This document shows positions 15,852 through 22,901 of a stretch of DNA of 28,322 nt, one piece after another. This DNA comes from Desulfatirhabdium sp964549995 (GTDB lineage: Bacteria > Desulfobacterota > Desulfobacteria > Desulfobacterales > Desulfatirhabdiaceae), in contig CAZJXF010000034.1 in assembly GCA_964549995.1 (NCBI GenBank), positions 1 through 28,322 on the forward strand. Reading direction: 5' to 3'. The first letter of the stretch is position 1. Each line of letters opens with the position of its first letter. Below the pieces are notes generated by a model. It was given only the letters and a program-made list of their open reading frames with translations. It searched no databases and was not told the origin of the DNA. The position numbers were made by a program, and so were the translations under genes.

Positions 15852-18521
15852 ATGAACGAAGCACTGAATCGGGAATATTTCGAAGAACAGTATCGCATCT
15901 GGAAGACCCATCCCGAACACCTGCCGGAGAGTTGGCGGTTTTTCTTCGAGGGATTCGAATTCGGGCTCGGAAGGGAGCAACCCCTCCCATGCGATGAGGA
16001 GGCGCTATCCCGACAGGCCAAGGTGGAAGCCCTGGTTCACCGATACCGAGACATGGGACACGTCTTGGCCTGCATGGACCCGCTCACCGCCTGTCCCGTA
16101 TCCCACCCGTTGCTCGAGCCCTCGGCACTCGGCCTTTCGGAAGCGGACATCGACCAACCGGTCCGCTTCGCAGTCGCCGCGTTTTCCGGTACAACCACCG
16201 TTCGGGAATTGATCCAGGCCCTACGCGAAACCTATTGCCGGACCATCGGCGTCGAGTACATGCATCTGCAAGACCCGGAGGAGCGGCAATGGCTTCAGGC
16301 ACGAATGGAACCCACCCGAAACCGCCCCGACTTCGATCGGGCTACCCGTTTGCACATCCTGAACAAGCTCATCGAGGCGGACGTCTTCGAGCGTTTTCTG
16401 AACAGGACCTACGTCGGCGTGACCCGGTTCTCGATCGAAGGCGCCGACACACTCGTCCCTCTCCTCGACCGGATGTTCGACAGAGCCGCAGACAGCGGAT
16501 TTCGGGAGGTGGTGCTCGGGATGGCCCACCGCGGCAGGCTCAACGTTCTCGCCCACATCTTCGCCAAACCCTATGAAGACATTCTTGTGGAATTCGAGCA
16601 TTGCTACGATCCGGCGCATGTGAGCGGCTATGGAGACGTCAAGTACCACAACGGATATCTGAACGATGTCTCCTATGGCAGCGGATCGCTTCGCATCTGC
16701 ATGGTCCCCAATCCCAGCCATTTGGAAGCGGTCGATCCGGTGGTGGAAGGGGTTGCTCGAGCCAGACAGGAAGCTTCCGGCGGAGTCGATCGGGTGCTTC
16801 CGGTGCTGATCCACGGCGATGCGGCTTTTGCAGGGCAGGGCATCGTCGCCGAAGTGCTCAACATGAGCCGCCTCGAAGGTTATCGGACCGGAGGAACCGT
16901 TCATGTCGTCGTCAACAACCAAATCGGGTATACGACGCTTCCGGCCGATGCCCGATCGAGCCGATACGCCACGGATATCGCCAAGGGGATTGCCGCCCCG
17001 ATTTTCCATGTTCACGGCGAAGACCCTGAAGCCGCCTGCCATGTAGCAGCCCTGGCCCTCGATTACCGCAACCGCTTTCACAAGGATGTGGTGATCGATC
17101 TTGTCTGTTACAGGCGTCACGGCCACAACGAGGGGGACGACCCGTATTTTACCCAGCCGAAAATGGTCGAACGGATCCGAAACCGCCCGACGATCGCCGC
17201 CCTCTACGCCGATGTGCTGAAGAACACCGGGATGATCGACGATGCATCTGTCGAAGCGACCGCCCAAACGATCGAAGAACGGCTCGATACGGCCTACAGA
17301 TCGGTGCACGATACCGTCTGCAGCTTTCCCGAAATCCGCTTCTATGCAGAAGCCAAACGAACCGTCGAGACTGACGTGGCTCCGGTGACCGATGATCGGC
17401 TGAAGGAATGGGCCTGGATCCTCTGCACCGTTCCCGAAGGGCTCACCCCGCCCCCGAAGCTTTCGGCCATGCTCGCCAAGCGGCTTCAGGCCGTTCAGTC
17501 CGACACCGGAATCGACTGGGCCTTTGCCGAAACCTTAGCCTTCGCCTCCCTTCTGGATGCAGGCATATCGGTTCGCTTGAGCGGGCAGGACGTGCGGCGG
17601 GGCACCTTCAGCCAACGCCACTGCATGCTCACCGACATTCATACCGAAGAGCGGGTCTTCCCGCTTCGACAAATCGCCAAACCGCCGGCAGTCTTCGAGG
17701 CATTCGACAGTTTGCTTGCCGAAGCCAGCGTTCTGGGGTTCGAATACGGGTATTCCCTGCTGCGACCGGATTGCCTCACGATCTGGGAGGCCCAATTCGG
17801 GGATTTCGTCAACAATGCCCAGGCCGTCATCGATCTGTTTCTTGCAAGCGGAGAGACGAAATGGCACCAGCAAAGCGGCCTTGTCGTCCTGCTTCCGCAT
17901 GGACTCGAAGGGCTCGGGCCGGAACATTCGAGCGCACGACCTGAACGGATCCTCCAGCTCTGTGCACAGGACAACATCCAGGTCTGTCAACCGACCACCC
18001 CGGCGCAATTCTTCCATCTGCTCCGACAGCAAGCCGCATCATCCCATCGAAAACCGCTGTTCGTGCTCACCCCCAAGAGCCTGCTGCGGGCGCCTTACGC
18101 CGTATCGAAGCGGCAGGCGTTCACCTCCGGCGGTTTCGAAGCCGTTCTGATCGACGAACCGGTGGAAAAGGCCGAGCGGATCTTGGTTTGCAGCGGGAAG
18201 ATCGCCTACGATCTTGCGGAACGCGGAAAGACGACGGGAAAACCGGTAGCCATCGTGCGCATGGAACGGCTCTATCCCTTCGATCCGACCGATTTCCGGA
18301 CCGCCGTCGCCACCCTGCCGTCGGATGTTCCGTGGTTCTGGGTGCAGGACGAGCCCGAAAACATGGGAGGCTATCGCTTCATGGCCCCCCTTTTGGAGAG
18401 CGTCATCGGCCGACGGATCGCCTATATCGGCAGAGCGCCTTCCCCATCGCCGGCTACCGGTTATCCCAAGGTATACCGCTCCGAACAGGAAACCATCCTG
18501 CAGCAGGCATTTGCCTTCTGA
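15852..18521 (+). CDS. sucA: 2-oxoglutarate dehydrogenase E1 component
   Basis: This is the thiamin-diphosphate decarboxylase of the 2-oxoglutarate dehydrogenase complex, acting in the cytosol. The 889 residues match the usual 900-930. Visible are the N-terminal E2-interaction segment (NREYFEEQYRIWKTHPEHLP), HRGRLNVLAHIF, PNPSHLEAVDPVVEG, the ThDP motif HGDAAFAGQG (about 321-330) closing at VVNNQIGYTT, CYRRHGHNEGDDP, and the transketolase-like C-terminal half with LPHGLEGLGPEHSSARPER. A good GGAG site precedes ATG by 8 nt. The E2 gene sucB, normally adjacent, is not here: a repeat element starts right after the stop. The partner must be elsewhere, or the E1 works in another setting. Confidence 0.95.
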   Translation: MNEALNREYFEEQYRIWKTHPEHLPESWRFFFEGFEFGLGREQPLPCDEEALSRQAKVEALVHRYRDMGHVLACMDPLTACPVSHPLLEPSALGLSEADIDQPVRFAVAAFSGTTTVRELIQALRETYCRTIGVEYMHLQDPEERQWLQARMEPTRNRPDFDRATRLHILNKLIEADVFERFLNRTYVGVTRFSIEGADTLVPLLDRMFDRAADSGFREVVLGMAHRGRLNVLAHIFAKPYEDILVEFEHCYDPAHVSGYGDVKYHNGYLNDVSYGSGSLRICMVPNPSHLEAVDPVVEGVARARQEASGGVDRVLPVLIHGDAAFAGQGIVAEVLNMSRLEGYRTGGTVHVVVNNQIGYTTLPADARSSRYATDIAKGIAAPIFHVHGEDPEAACHVAALALDYRNRFHKDVVIDLVCYRRHGHNEGDDPYFTQPKMVERIRNRPTIAALYADVLKNTGMIDDASVEATAQTIEERLDTAYRSVHDTVCSFPEIRFYAEAKRTVETDVAPVTDDRLKEWAWILCTVPEGLTPPPKLSAMLAKRLQAVQSDTGIDWAFAETLAFASLLDAGISVRLSGQDVRRGTFSQRHCMLTDIHTEERVFPLRQIAKPPAVFEAFDSLLAEASVLGFEYGYSLLRPDCLTIWEAQFGDFVNNAQAVIDLFLASGETKWHQQSGLVVLLPHGLEGLGPEHSSARPERILQLCAQDNIQVCQPTTPAQFFHLLRQQAASSHRKPLFVLTPKSLLRAPYAVSKRQAFTSGGFEAVLIDEPVEKAERILVCSGKIAYDLAERGKTTGKPVAIVRMERLYPFDPTDFRTAVATLPSDVPWFWVQDEPENMGGYRFMAPLLESVIGRRIAYIGRAPSPSPATGYPKVYRSEQETILQQAFAF

Positions 18522-18525
18522 TGAA

Positions 18526-18841
18526 TGATGGTGTTGCAAAAAGTCGATCCACCCCCGGTTTTCGGGTAGTTACGGGCTTGAGCCTTGGGGCGGGTACGCC
18601 TTTTGATGCTGCAGCGAAAACTTGTTTGAAGCCGCCGGAGCTCGTTGGGCCGGGCATGCATTACGCCTCGGCTTGTGTTTGAAAAGCTTGCCATTTCAAT
18701 GAGATGCTCTCTACTGGAGCGTCTGGCCACATGCCCGGCCCTTACGAGATCGGGCGGCTGAGTTTTTCCGATGCAGCGAAAAAGGTGTGCCCGCTCCCAG
18801 GCGGCTCGCTGGAGACTCTCTGACTTTTTGCGAGTCCATCA
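18526..18841. repeat. Dispersed TIR element, long imperfect palindrome
   Basis: The left end TGATGGTGTTGCAAAAAGTC (18526-18545) is an imperfect inverse of the right end GACTTTTTGCGAGTCCATCA (18822-18841). Inside, a segment reading GCCGCCGGAGCTCGTT then GGGCCGGGCATG (about 18631-18660) is nearly the reverse complement of a segment running CATGCCCGGCCC to GATCGGGCGGC (about 18730-18758). The element could therefore fold into one long hairpin. It is about 316 bp and has no open frame with gene-like features. It is closely related to the copy at 20954-21264. It separates convergent sucA and exbD. Confidence 0.8.
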
Positions 18842-18854
18842 AATGTGAATGACG

Positions 18855-19259
18855 TTATTTGGCAGGGCGTTCGGTAACGATCTGGAAATTGCGTGAACCG
18901 GAATGCCGAACGGCATCGATGACCGACACCAGAAGTCCTACGGGAACCTCTCGATCCGACCGGATGTGGATCGGGATATCGGGACGCCAGGAAGGTTGTT
19001 CTCGAAGGATGGTGGCGAGGGCTGAAAGCGGAACCGTCTGCCCCTGCAACGAAACTTCACCTTCCCGGGTAATGGAAAGGACGATACGGGTTGCGGAAAG
19101 ATCCTCGGCGCTGGTGGATTGGGGCAGCCGGATGGAAATGCTCTGATCCAGGGCCATGTTGAAGGTCAGCATGAAGAAAAGCAGCAGCAGAAACACCACA
19201 TCCACCAGCGGTGCAATGTCGATGTGGCTGTGACGTCGTTTTCGTCGTTCAAATTCCAT
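18855..19259 (-). CDS. exbD: ExbD/TolR biopolymer transport protein
   Basis: This is the peptidoglycan-side partner of the proton-driven ExbB-ExbD motor that energises TonB. The 134 residues have a cytosolic basic N-terminus (MEFERRKRRHSH), one membrane helix (about 20-40) with the conserved proton-carrying Asp20 in IDIAPLVDVVFLLLLFF, and a periplasmic domain ending in VIDAVRHSGSRNFQIVTE. The open frame extends upstream to 19415 within exbB, but the ExbD fold starts at ATG 19259, overlapping the exbB end by 11 bp. This suggests coupled translation. It is the last gene of tonB-exbB-exbD. Confidence 0.93.
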   Translation of the reverse strand: MEFERRKRRHSHIDIAPLVDVVFLLLLFFMLTFNMALDQSISIRLPQSTSAEDLSATRIVLSITREGEVSLQGQTVPLSALATILREQPSWRPDIPIHIRSDREVPVGLLVSVIDAVRHSGSRNFQIVTERPAK

Positions 19260-19794
19260 GCTGTCTCCTGTAATACGCGGAAGAGGCGGCTTCTCGCACG
19301 ACCAAGGTGATCTGATCCAAGCGTTCTTCCAGGAAATGACCCGCAATGTGGGTCGGAATCGCAACGAACAATCCGGCGGCCGTCGTGATGAGTGCTTCCC
19401 AGATGCCTCCTGCAAGCATGCCCGGGTTCACCTGGGTCTGGCTGACGGCAATGACCTGAAACGCCTGGATCATTCCGGTAACGGTCCCCGTCAACCCCAA
19501 CAGCGGGGAGATGACCGCAATCAGGGAAAGCACCCCCAGTCCCTTTTCCAATTCCCGAATCTGCCGAGTTCCGACAATGCCGATTTCCTTCTCGTTTCTG
19601 CCGGATTCGATGGCCAGGCGGATCGGCTCCAGATACGAGAGCCGTTTGGACCATACCGTTTCGACATCGTCCGAAACCGCCTTCCAGATATTCCAGAATT
19701 CCCATGCTTTTCTCAGGGCGATAGCCATAGCCAGAATGGAGCATACCAAAATGGGCCACATGAGCGGCCCTCCTTTGATGAACAAGTCCATCAT
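19249..19794 (-). CDS. exbB: ExbB/TolQ/MotA-family proton channel protein
   Basis: The 181-residue protein has the three-helix layout of compact ExbB proteins. A first helix (about 12-30) is followed by a cytosolic stretch, then two long helices (about 88-115 and 125-150) carrying the conserved GLLGLTGTVTGMIQAF-like and GGIWEALITTAAGLFVAIPTHI segments. Threonines in these helices line the proton path. With ExbD it forms the inner-membrane motor for TonB. The gene lies 27 bp after tonB and overlaps exbD by 11 bp. TolQ or MotA identity is unlikely because of the tonB-exbD neighbours. Confidence 0.93.
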   Translation of the reverse strand: MMDLFIKGGPLMWPILVCSILAMAIALRKAWEFWNIWKAVSDDVETVWSKRLSYLEPIRLAIESGRNEKEIGIVGTRQIRELEKGLGVLSLIAVISPLLGLTGTVTGMIQAFQVIAVSQTQVNPGMLAGGIWEALITTAAGLFVAIPTHIAGHFLEERLDQITLVVREAASSAYYRRQHGI

Positions 19795-19821
19795 GATCGC
19801 TTCATCCCTTCTTTCGCAGGT

Positions 19822-20610
19822 TCAGTTGTCCAATTGAAATCGAATTTGCAACAGCGCACTGCAGGCCACCGGCCTGCCTTCCCTCACGGCCGGGGAAAAA
19901 ACGGATTCCCGAACGGCCCGAAGCGCCTCTTCATCGAAGCCATGTCCGGCGGATTGCACCACCTCCGCCTGCGTCAGCTTCCCGGAGGCATCGATGGAAA
20001 GCCGTAGCACCACCGTTCCCTCCACGCCGAGGCGCCTGGCCAGTCTGGGATATTGAGGCAAGACCCTGTGAACGAATTGCGGCCCACCCACAGCACCGAC
20101 CTTGGATTCGACGGGACCAGGGGGCCCCATCGGTGCGTAAAGCGATGAAGAAGCAGCGACAGGTTCCCCTTTTCCGGAAAGCCCTGATGGAACCGGATCC
20201 AGGGGGCGATCTGCTGCATCCACATCGTTTGCCGCAACTGGTTCGGGCGAAGGGGCTTCAGGCACGACCGGCTGACTGACCAGTGGCTTCGGTCGGGGCT
20301 TTTCGATCGGATGGATCCGTCGCGGCTCAGGTTTGCGAACGACTGGAGCCGGTTGTGGAGGCGGTGTTTCGATCGGATGCACCGGAACTGAGGGAGGATC
20401 GAGCGGCCTTTCGAGGGGTGGTGGAGGGGGAGGATCCGAGAGAATTAGCTGAACGGTTTCGGAAGCCACCTCCATCGCTGCTTTCTGAGGAATCGGTATC
20501 CAGAAAAGAAAGCTGTGGATCAGAACGGCGATCAGCAACCACGAGCCGTTGTGCGATCCCCAGGAAGACCGAGGAAATGGGGTGATGTGTGTACGCATAC
20601 CTTCACTCAT
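19822..20610 (-). CDS. tonB: TonB energy-transducing protein
   Basis: The 262-residue protein has a cytosolic N-terminus, a single membrane anchor (about 23-40) with the conserved His32, a long proline-rich periplasmic spacer (about 58-130), and a C-terminal TonB domain. The domain contains VLPQYPRLARRLGVEGTVVLRL, GFDEEALRAV, FSPAVREGRPV and a final strand IRFQL. It links the ExbBD motor to outer-membrane receptors, none of which is encoded here. ATG 20610 overlaps the end of a repeat and lacks a clear ribosome binding site. An in-frame ATG four codons later (20598) follows GAAGG too closely to be better. The likely cargo is metal-tetrapyrrole, given the cobalamin-riboswitch and cbiK genes next door. 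Confidence 0.9.
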   Translation of the reverse strand: MSEGMRTHITPFPRSSWGSHNGSWLLIAVLIHSFLFWIPIPQKAAMEVASETVQLILSDPPPPPPLERPLDPPSVPVHPIETPPPQPAPVVRKPEPRRIHPIEKPRPKPLVSQPVVPEAPSPEPVAANDVDAADRPLDPVPSGLSGKGEPVAASSSLYAPMGPPGPVESKVGAVGGPQFVHRVLPQYPRLARRLGVEGTVVLRLSIDASGKLTQAEVVQSAGHGFDEEALRAVRESVFSPAVREGRPVACSALLQIRFQLDN

Positions 20611-20693
20611 GATGGACGCGCAAAAAATCCAGAAATCTCATCCAACCCTCATGGAGGCGGGTTTTCTTTCCGCCCGAAATGAGGATCCCGGCA

Positions 20694-20747
20694 AAACAAA
20701 AAGCCACGAAAGCTGCCCGGCATGACAAAAAGAGCACCTTCGTGGCT
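20694..20747 (-). terminator. Rho-independent terminator of the RNA upstream of tonB
   Basis: On the minus strand the arms 20747-20733 and 20714-20702 pair through AGCCACGAA / TTCGTGGCT with further G-C pairs at the loop side. They are followed by TTTTTGTTTT. It lies about 90 nt upstream of the tonB start, so it either ends an independent small RNA or attenuates tonB. Confidence 0.85.
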
Positions 20748-20830
20748 GGATGAATGACGTCTTTCAATCGTTGAGGGGTACCGGCTTATCGGATCCCTCT
20801 GCATTCAACGGCCAGCTTCAGCCGACCATT
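20694..20830 (-). ncRNA. Candidate small RNA or attenuator leader upstream of tonB
   Basis: A promoter at 20837-20866 predicts a 5' end near 20830, and the terminator ends near 20694, giving about 135 nt. From the 5' end, GGTCGGC-TGAA-GCTGGCC (about 20827-20810) forms a hairpin capped by a UGAA loop. Flanking bases pair too: the downstream GUUGA can pair with an upstream UCAAU, whose 5' U and C fall at or just before the predicted start. A second hairpin is closed by GAGGG/CCCCTC (about 20798-20774) with an inner CCG/CGG. An alternative pairing between CGTTGA and TCAACG would exclude the first helix, the kind of switch seen in attenuators. No open frame longer than a few codons fits. I do not recognise a known riboswitch class. 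The transcript points toward tonB-exbB-exbD. Confidence 0.6.
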
Positions 20831-20836
20831 GAGCCG

Positions 20837-20866
20837 TTTGTAGGGTATTGATCCGGCTGCTGTCAA
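20837..20866 (-). promoter_or_regulatory. Sigma70-type promoter of the RNA upstream of tonB
   Basis: On the minus strand there is a perfect TTGACA (20866-20861) and, after 18 bp, TACAAA (20842-20837); CTACAA at 17 bp is the alternative reading. The start would be near A20830. It is the only good promoter seen before tonB. Confidence 0.7.
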
Positions 20867-20953
20867 GAACGAAATTCGGAGAACCGTTCATGCGCAGGTC
20901 CGGAAATACCCCACCATCGGGGGTACAGCGACTTGTCGCAAGGCCATCAAAGA

Positions 20954-21264
20954 TGATGGACTCGCAACAAGTCTCCACCTCCCGATTTCCTTCAATGCCG
21001 GGCTTCCAGCAGGAGGGCGGGTGGTGTTTTGCGAAGCAGCGGAAACGTGTTTGAAGCAGCCGGAGATCGTTGGATCGGGCGGACGCGCTTCATCCATTTT
21101 CGACTGAAAAACAGTAGGTTGCCTTTCAGAAAACCTTCGTTTCCATCTTGGCCATCCGCCCGATCCTACGAGATCGGGCTGCTGAGTTTTTCCGCTGCGC
21201 AAGCAAAATGCACCCGCTCTCCTGCGGGTACAACAAGAGCATCTGACTTTTTGCGAGTCCATCA
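20954..21264. repeat. Dispersed TIR element downstream of cbiK
   Basis: The ends TGATGGACTCGCAACAAGTC (20954-20973) and GACTTTTTGCGAGTCCATCA (21245-21264) are inverse-complementary at 19 of 20 positions. The interior shares long blocks with the 18526-18841 copy, including TGTTTGAAGC-GCCGGAG-TCGTTGG near 21050 and TACGAGATCGGGC-GCTGAGTTTTTCC near 21170. Its last three bases are the cbiK stop codon read on the other strand. No protein-coding frame with gene-like features lies inside. Confidence 0.85.
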
Positions 21265-22146
21265 AAGATGCGCCATGATGACTTTCAGATGCTCGATCCA
21301 CACATCGACGATCTTCGGATATTCCGCCGTTCCCTTCAACACAGGCTCACACGTAAACCCATTTTTCGTCAGAATCGATTTCCAGCTGTCCGGTTCGTCT
21401 CCAGCCATGTCGTTTCGGGCATGATCCCCAGCCACAAGCATGAGCGGAACCAGATACACCTTCTTGACCTTCAATTCTTTTAACTTCGGAATCACCCCTT
21501 CGATGGTCATCGCCCCCTCGACCGTTGCGACGAAGGTACGGGGATCCTTCTCCTGAAAGACAGCGTTCATCGCCAGATAGATGGTATCGGAGGGATGGTG
21601 CTCGGTGCCGTGTCCCATCAAGACGATGGCTTCCGTCGGTTTCCTCCCTGGTATGCTGTTCAGCAAGGCATCTGCGACGGTTTCCATGTCCTGGGCGGAA
21701 GAAAGCAGTGGACGGGCCACCAGAATCCTCTCGAAGCCTCCCCGCATTTGGCCGAACAGCTGGGCATTCTGCACCAGTTCATGGAATTCTTCTCCGGGAA
21801 TCGTCTGAAGCGAGAGCACGGCCACATGGGTGAATCCCTCGGACATCAACTTGGCCAGAGCCACTTCGGGGGAATCGAGATGCTTGCCCTGTTTGGCAAG
21901 CTTGGCCCGAATGATTTTGGAGGTAAAGGCCCAGCGGATTTCGACATCCGGAAATGCCGACCGTGCCTTGGCCTCGATGTTCTCGAAAGCCTTCTGGGCT
22001 TCCGGTACGCTGGTTCCAAACGCCGTCAGCAAAATGGCCTTTTTGGTTTCCTTGGGTTCACCATGTGCAGCCAAGGCATGGGCTGCAGCCATCACCGTCA
22101 GCAGAACAATACACCCGATCCATACAAACCGTTTTGAGTCTTTCAT
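21262..22146 (-). CDS. cbiK: Sirohydrochlorin cobaltochelatase, periplasmic CbiK type
   Basis: CbiK inserts Co2+ (or Fe2+) into sirohydrochlorin. The 294-residue protein begins with a clear signal peptide (MKDSKRF, hydrophobic 8-26, cleavage near ALA-AHG), as in the periplasmic CbiK-P of Desulfovibrio, so the mature enzyme probably works outside the cytosol. Metal-site residues are His179 in LMGHGTEHHPSD and His242 in MLVAGDHARNDMAGDEPDSW. KAILLTAFGTS opens the first Rossmann-like domain. The start ATG 22146 has AGAGGA seven bases upstream. A longer frame to 22398 runs through repeats and is not supported. The stop codon lies in the end of a repeat element. It lies downstream of the riboswitch and the 85-residue gene, though 303 bp of repeats intervene. 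Confidence 0.92.
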   Translation of the reverse strand: MKDSKRFVWIGCIVLLTVMAAAHALAAHGEPKETKKAILLTAFGTSVPEAQKAFENIEAKARSAFPDVEIRWAFTSKIIRAKLAKQGKHLDSPEVALAKLMSEGFTHVAVLSLQTIPGEEFHELVQNAQLFGQMRGGFERILVARPLLSSAQDMETVADALLNSIPGRKPTEAIVLMGHGTEHHPSDTIYLAMNAVFQEKDPRTFVATVEGAMTIEGVIPKLKELKVKKVYLVPLMLVAGDHARNDMAGDEPDSWKSILTKNGFTCEPVLKGTAEYPKIVDVWIEHLKVIMAHL

Positions 22147-22173
22147 GTCATGTTCCTCTCTTTTATGTGGTGT

Positions 22174-22195
22174 TGATGGTCTCGTAAAAAGTCCA
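22174..22195. repeat. Single end of the dispersed TIR element upstream of cbiK
   Basis: TGATGGTCTCGTAAAAAGTCC matches the element end with three substitutions. On the minus strand this reads GACTTTTTACGAGACCATCA just before the cbiK ribosome binding site. I could not find a convincing partner end, so this may be a remnant or part of a diverged copy covering 22174-22440. Confidence 0.55.
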
Positions 22196-22303
22196 TCCGT
22201 CTCATCCGAGTCCCATGGAAAGCGCCTTGCCCATGGAGATGAAAATTGGATCGCCATGCAGCGCCATCGGAGAAATTCAGAACGTTGGCTGATATTTGAC
22301 CGC

Positions 22304-22334
22304 GTAGGGGCGACCCGGGGCGGGTCGCCCCTAC
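22304..22334. repeat. Perfect 13-bp palindrome GTAGGGGCGACCC
   Basis: Arms GTAGGGGCGACCC (22304-22316) and GGGTCGCCCCTAC (22322-22334) flank a five-base loop. The same half-site occurs once at about 10875 inside the repeat before proC. There is no T-run on either side, so it is a structural repeat and not a standard terminator. It lies between the 85-residue gene and cbiK and could affect co-transcription or mRNA stability. Confidence 0.8.
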
Positions 22335-22449
22335 AAGTTTTCGCTCTTTCGCACGATGCCCTACGTATGTTGAATGATCGCGATAAAGGGCCTTCCAACC
22401 CATCGAGAATCCGCCCGTCCTGTCCTTCCCTACTAACCGACCTGTCCCC

Positions 22450-22707
22450 TCAGCCGAAGATTCGAATCGGCTGCCCACGCAACTCCAATGTCGATCGGTC
22501 CGCAGAAACCGTCGCCCCAACGCAGGAGATTTGCTGAATGCCTGCCGTCAACATCCGCCAGCAAGCATCCGCCACATCATCCTCACTTGCGGAAAAACGA
22601 AGAACTTCGACATCGAGCTTTCGGCGAAGCCCGACAAGATCGATCTCCTCCAATTCTGCGGCGTACCGGCCATCCGATTTGAGATACAAAATCATTCCTT
22701 TCTTCAT
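22450..22707 (-). CDS. Small protein of unknown function under cobalamin riboswitch
   Basis: I do not recognise this 85-residue protein. It has no signal peptide or membrane helix and is likely cytosolic. The pattern suggests a small alpha/beta fold: a strand (MILYLKSDG), a helix-turn around LEEIDLVGLRRKL, a strand VEVLRFS, a helix DDVADACWRMLTAG, and a strand-rich end STLELRGQPIRIF. Cys49 and Cys62 are not in a known motif. The case for a real gene is its excellent ribosome binding site (AAAGGAG, 5 nt from ATG) and its position as the first gene after the cobalamin riboswitch and its terminator. A corrinoid-related role is inferred only from that position. Confidence 0.7.
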   Translation of the reverse strand: MKKGMILYLKSDGRYAAELEEIDLVGLRRKLDVEVLRFSASEDDVADACWRMLTAGIQQISCVGATVSADRSTLELRGQPIRIFG

Positions 22708-22755
22708 GCATTCTCCTTTCCCTACCGTTTGAGGTCCGGAATCCGCTCAACCTTT

Positions 22756-22783
22756 CTTTCGCTGGACGAGATCCAAGCGAAAG
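22756..22783 (+). terminator. Possible plus-strand terminator hairpin in the riboswitch leader
   Basis: Arms CTTTCGCT (22756-22763) and AGCGAAAG (22776-22783) flank a 12-nt loop. On the plus strand they are followed by CGTTTTTTGG. On the minus strand no T-run follows. It could stop antisense transcription or fold in the leader mRNA just before the ribosome binding site of the 85-residue gene. Confidence 0.4.
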
Positions 22784-22792
22784 CGTTTTTTG

Positions 22793-22834
22793 GCAAAAAA
22801 AATCCCGGACCGATGAAAAAAATCGATCCGGGAT
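22793..22834 (-). terminator. Rho-independent terminator of the cobalamin riboswitch
   Basis: On the minus strand ATCCCGGATCGAT and ATCGGTCCGGGAT pair around a short T-rich loop and are followed by a run of seven to eight Ts. The hairpin sits about 70 nt past the end of the aptamer and before the start of the 85-residue gene. This suggests transcriptional control, with cobalamin binding favouring termination. Confidence 0.85.
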
Positions 22835-22901
22835 GCCCTGTTATCGCACGGAATCCTTTTCCTGTTCTGGTCCACGAGACAGGAATGTCTATCCATCGAA
22901 T

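Larger units (their letters stand above)
20610..20949. repeat. Possible TIR element enclosing a small RNA unit
   Basis: The left end TGATGGACGCGCAAAAAATC (from 20610) and the right end GCGACTTGTCGCAAGGCCATCA (20928-20949) are inverse-related and match the termini of the dispersed family. The right flank (20889-20925, including ATCGGGGGTA) closely matches bases 1-36 of the window. The interior holds the promoter, RNA and terminator described separately, so this copy may carry cargo or may be two unrelated end remnants. The next copy begins 5 bp further on. Confidence 0.5.

Noticed and set aside
16221..17309. Minus-strand open frame of 362 codons opposite sucA
   Set aside because: It is a shadow of the conserved ThDP enzyme with no recognisable domain.
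20694..20830. A second cobalamin riboswitch before tonB
   Set aside because: Neither the GCCACTG box nor the AGACCTGCC end is present on either strand there.
18526..21264. CRISPR array or integron attC interpretation of the repeats
   Set aside because: Copies are few, unevenly spaced and in both orientations, with no regular spacers, no cas genes and no integrase; an inverted-repeat element explains them better.
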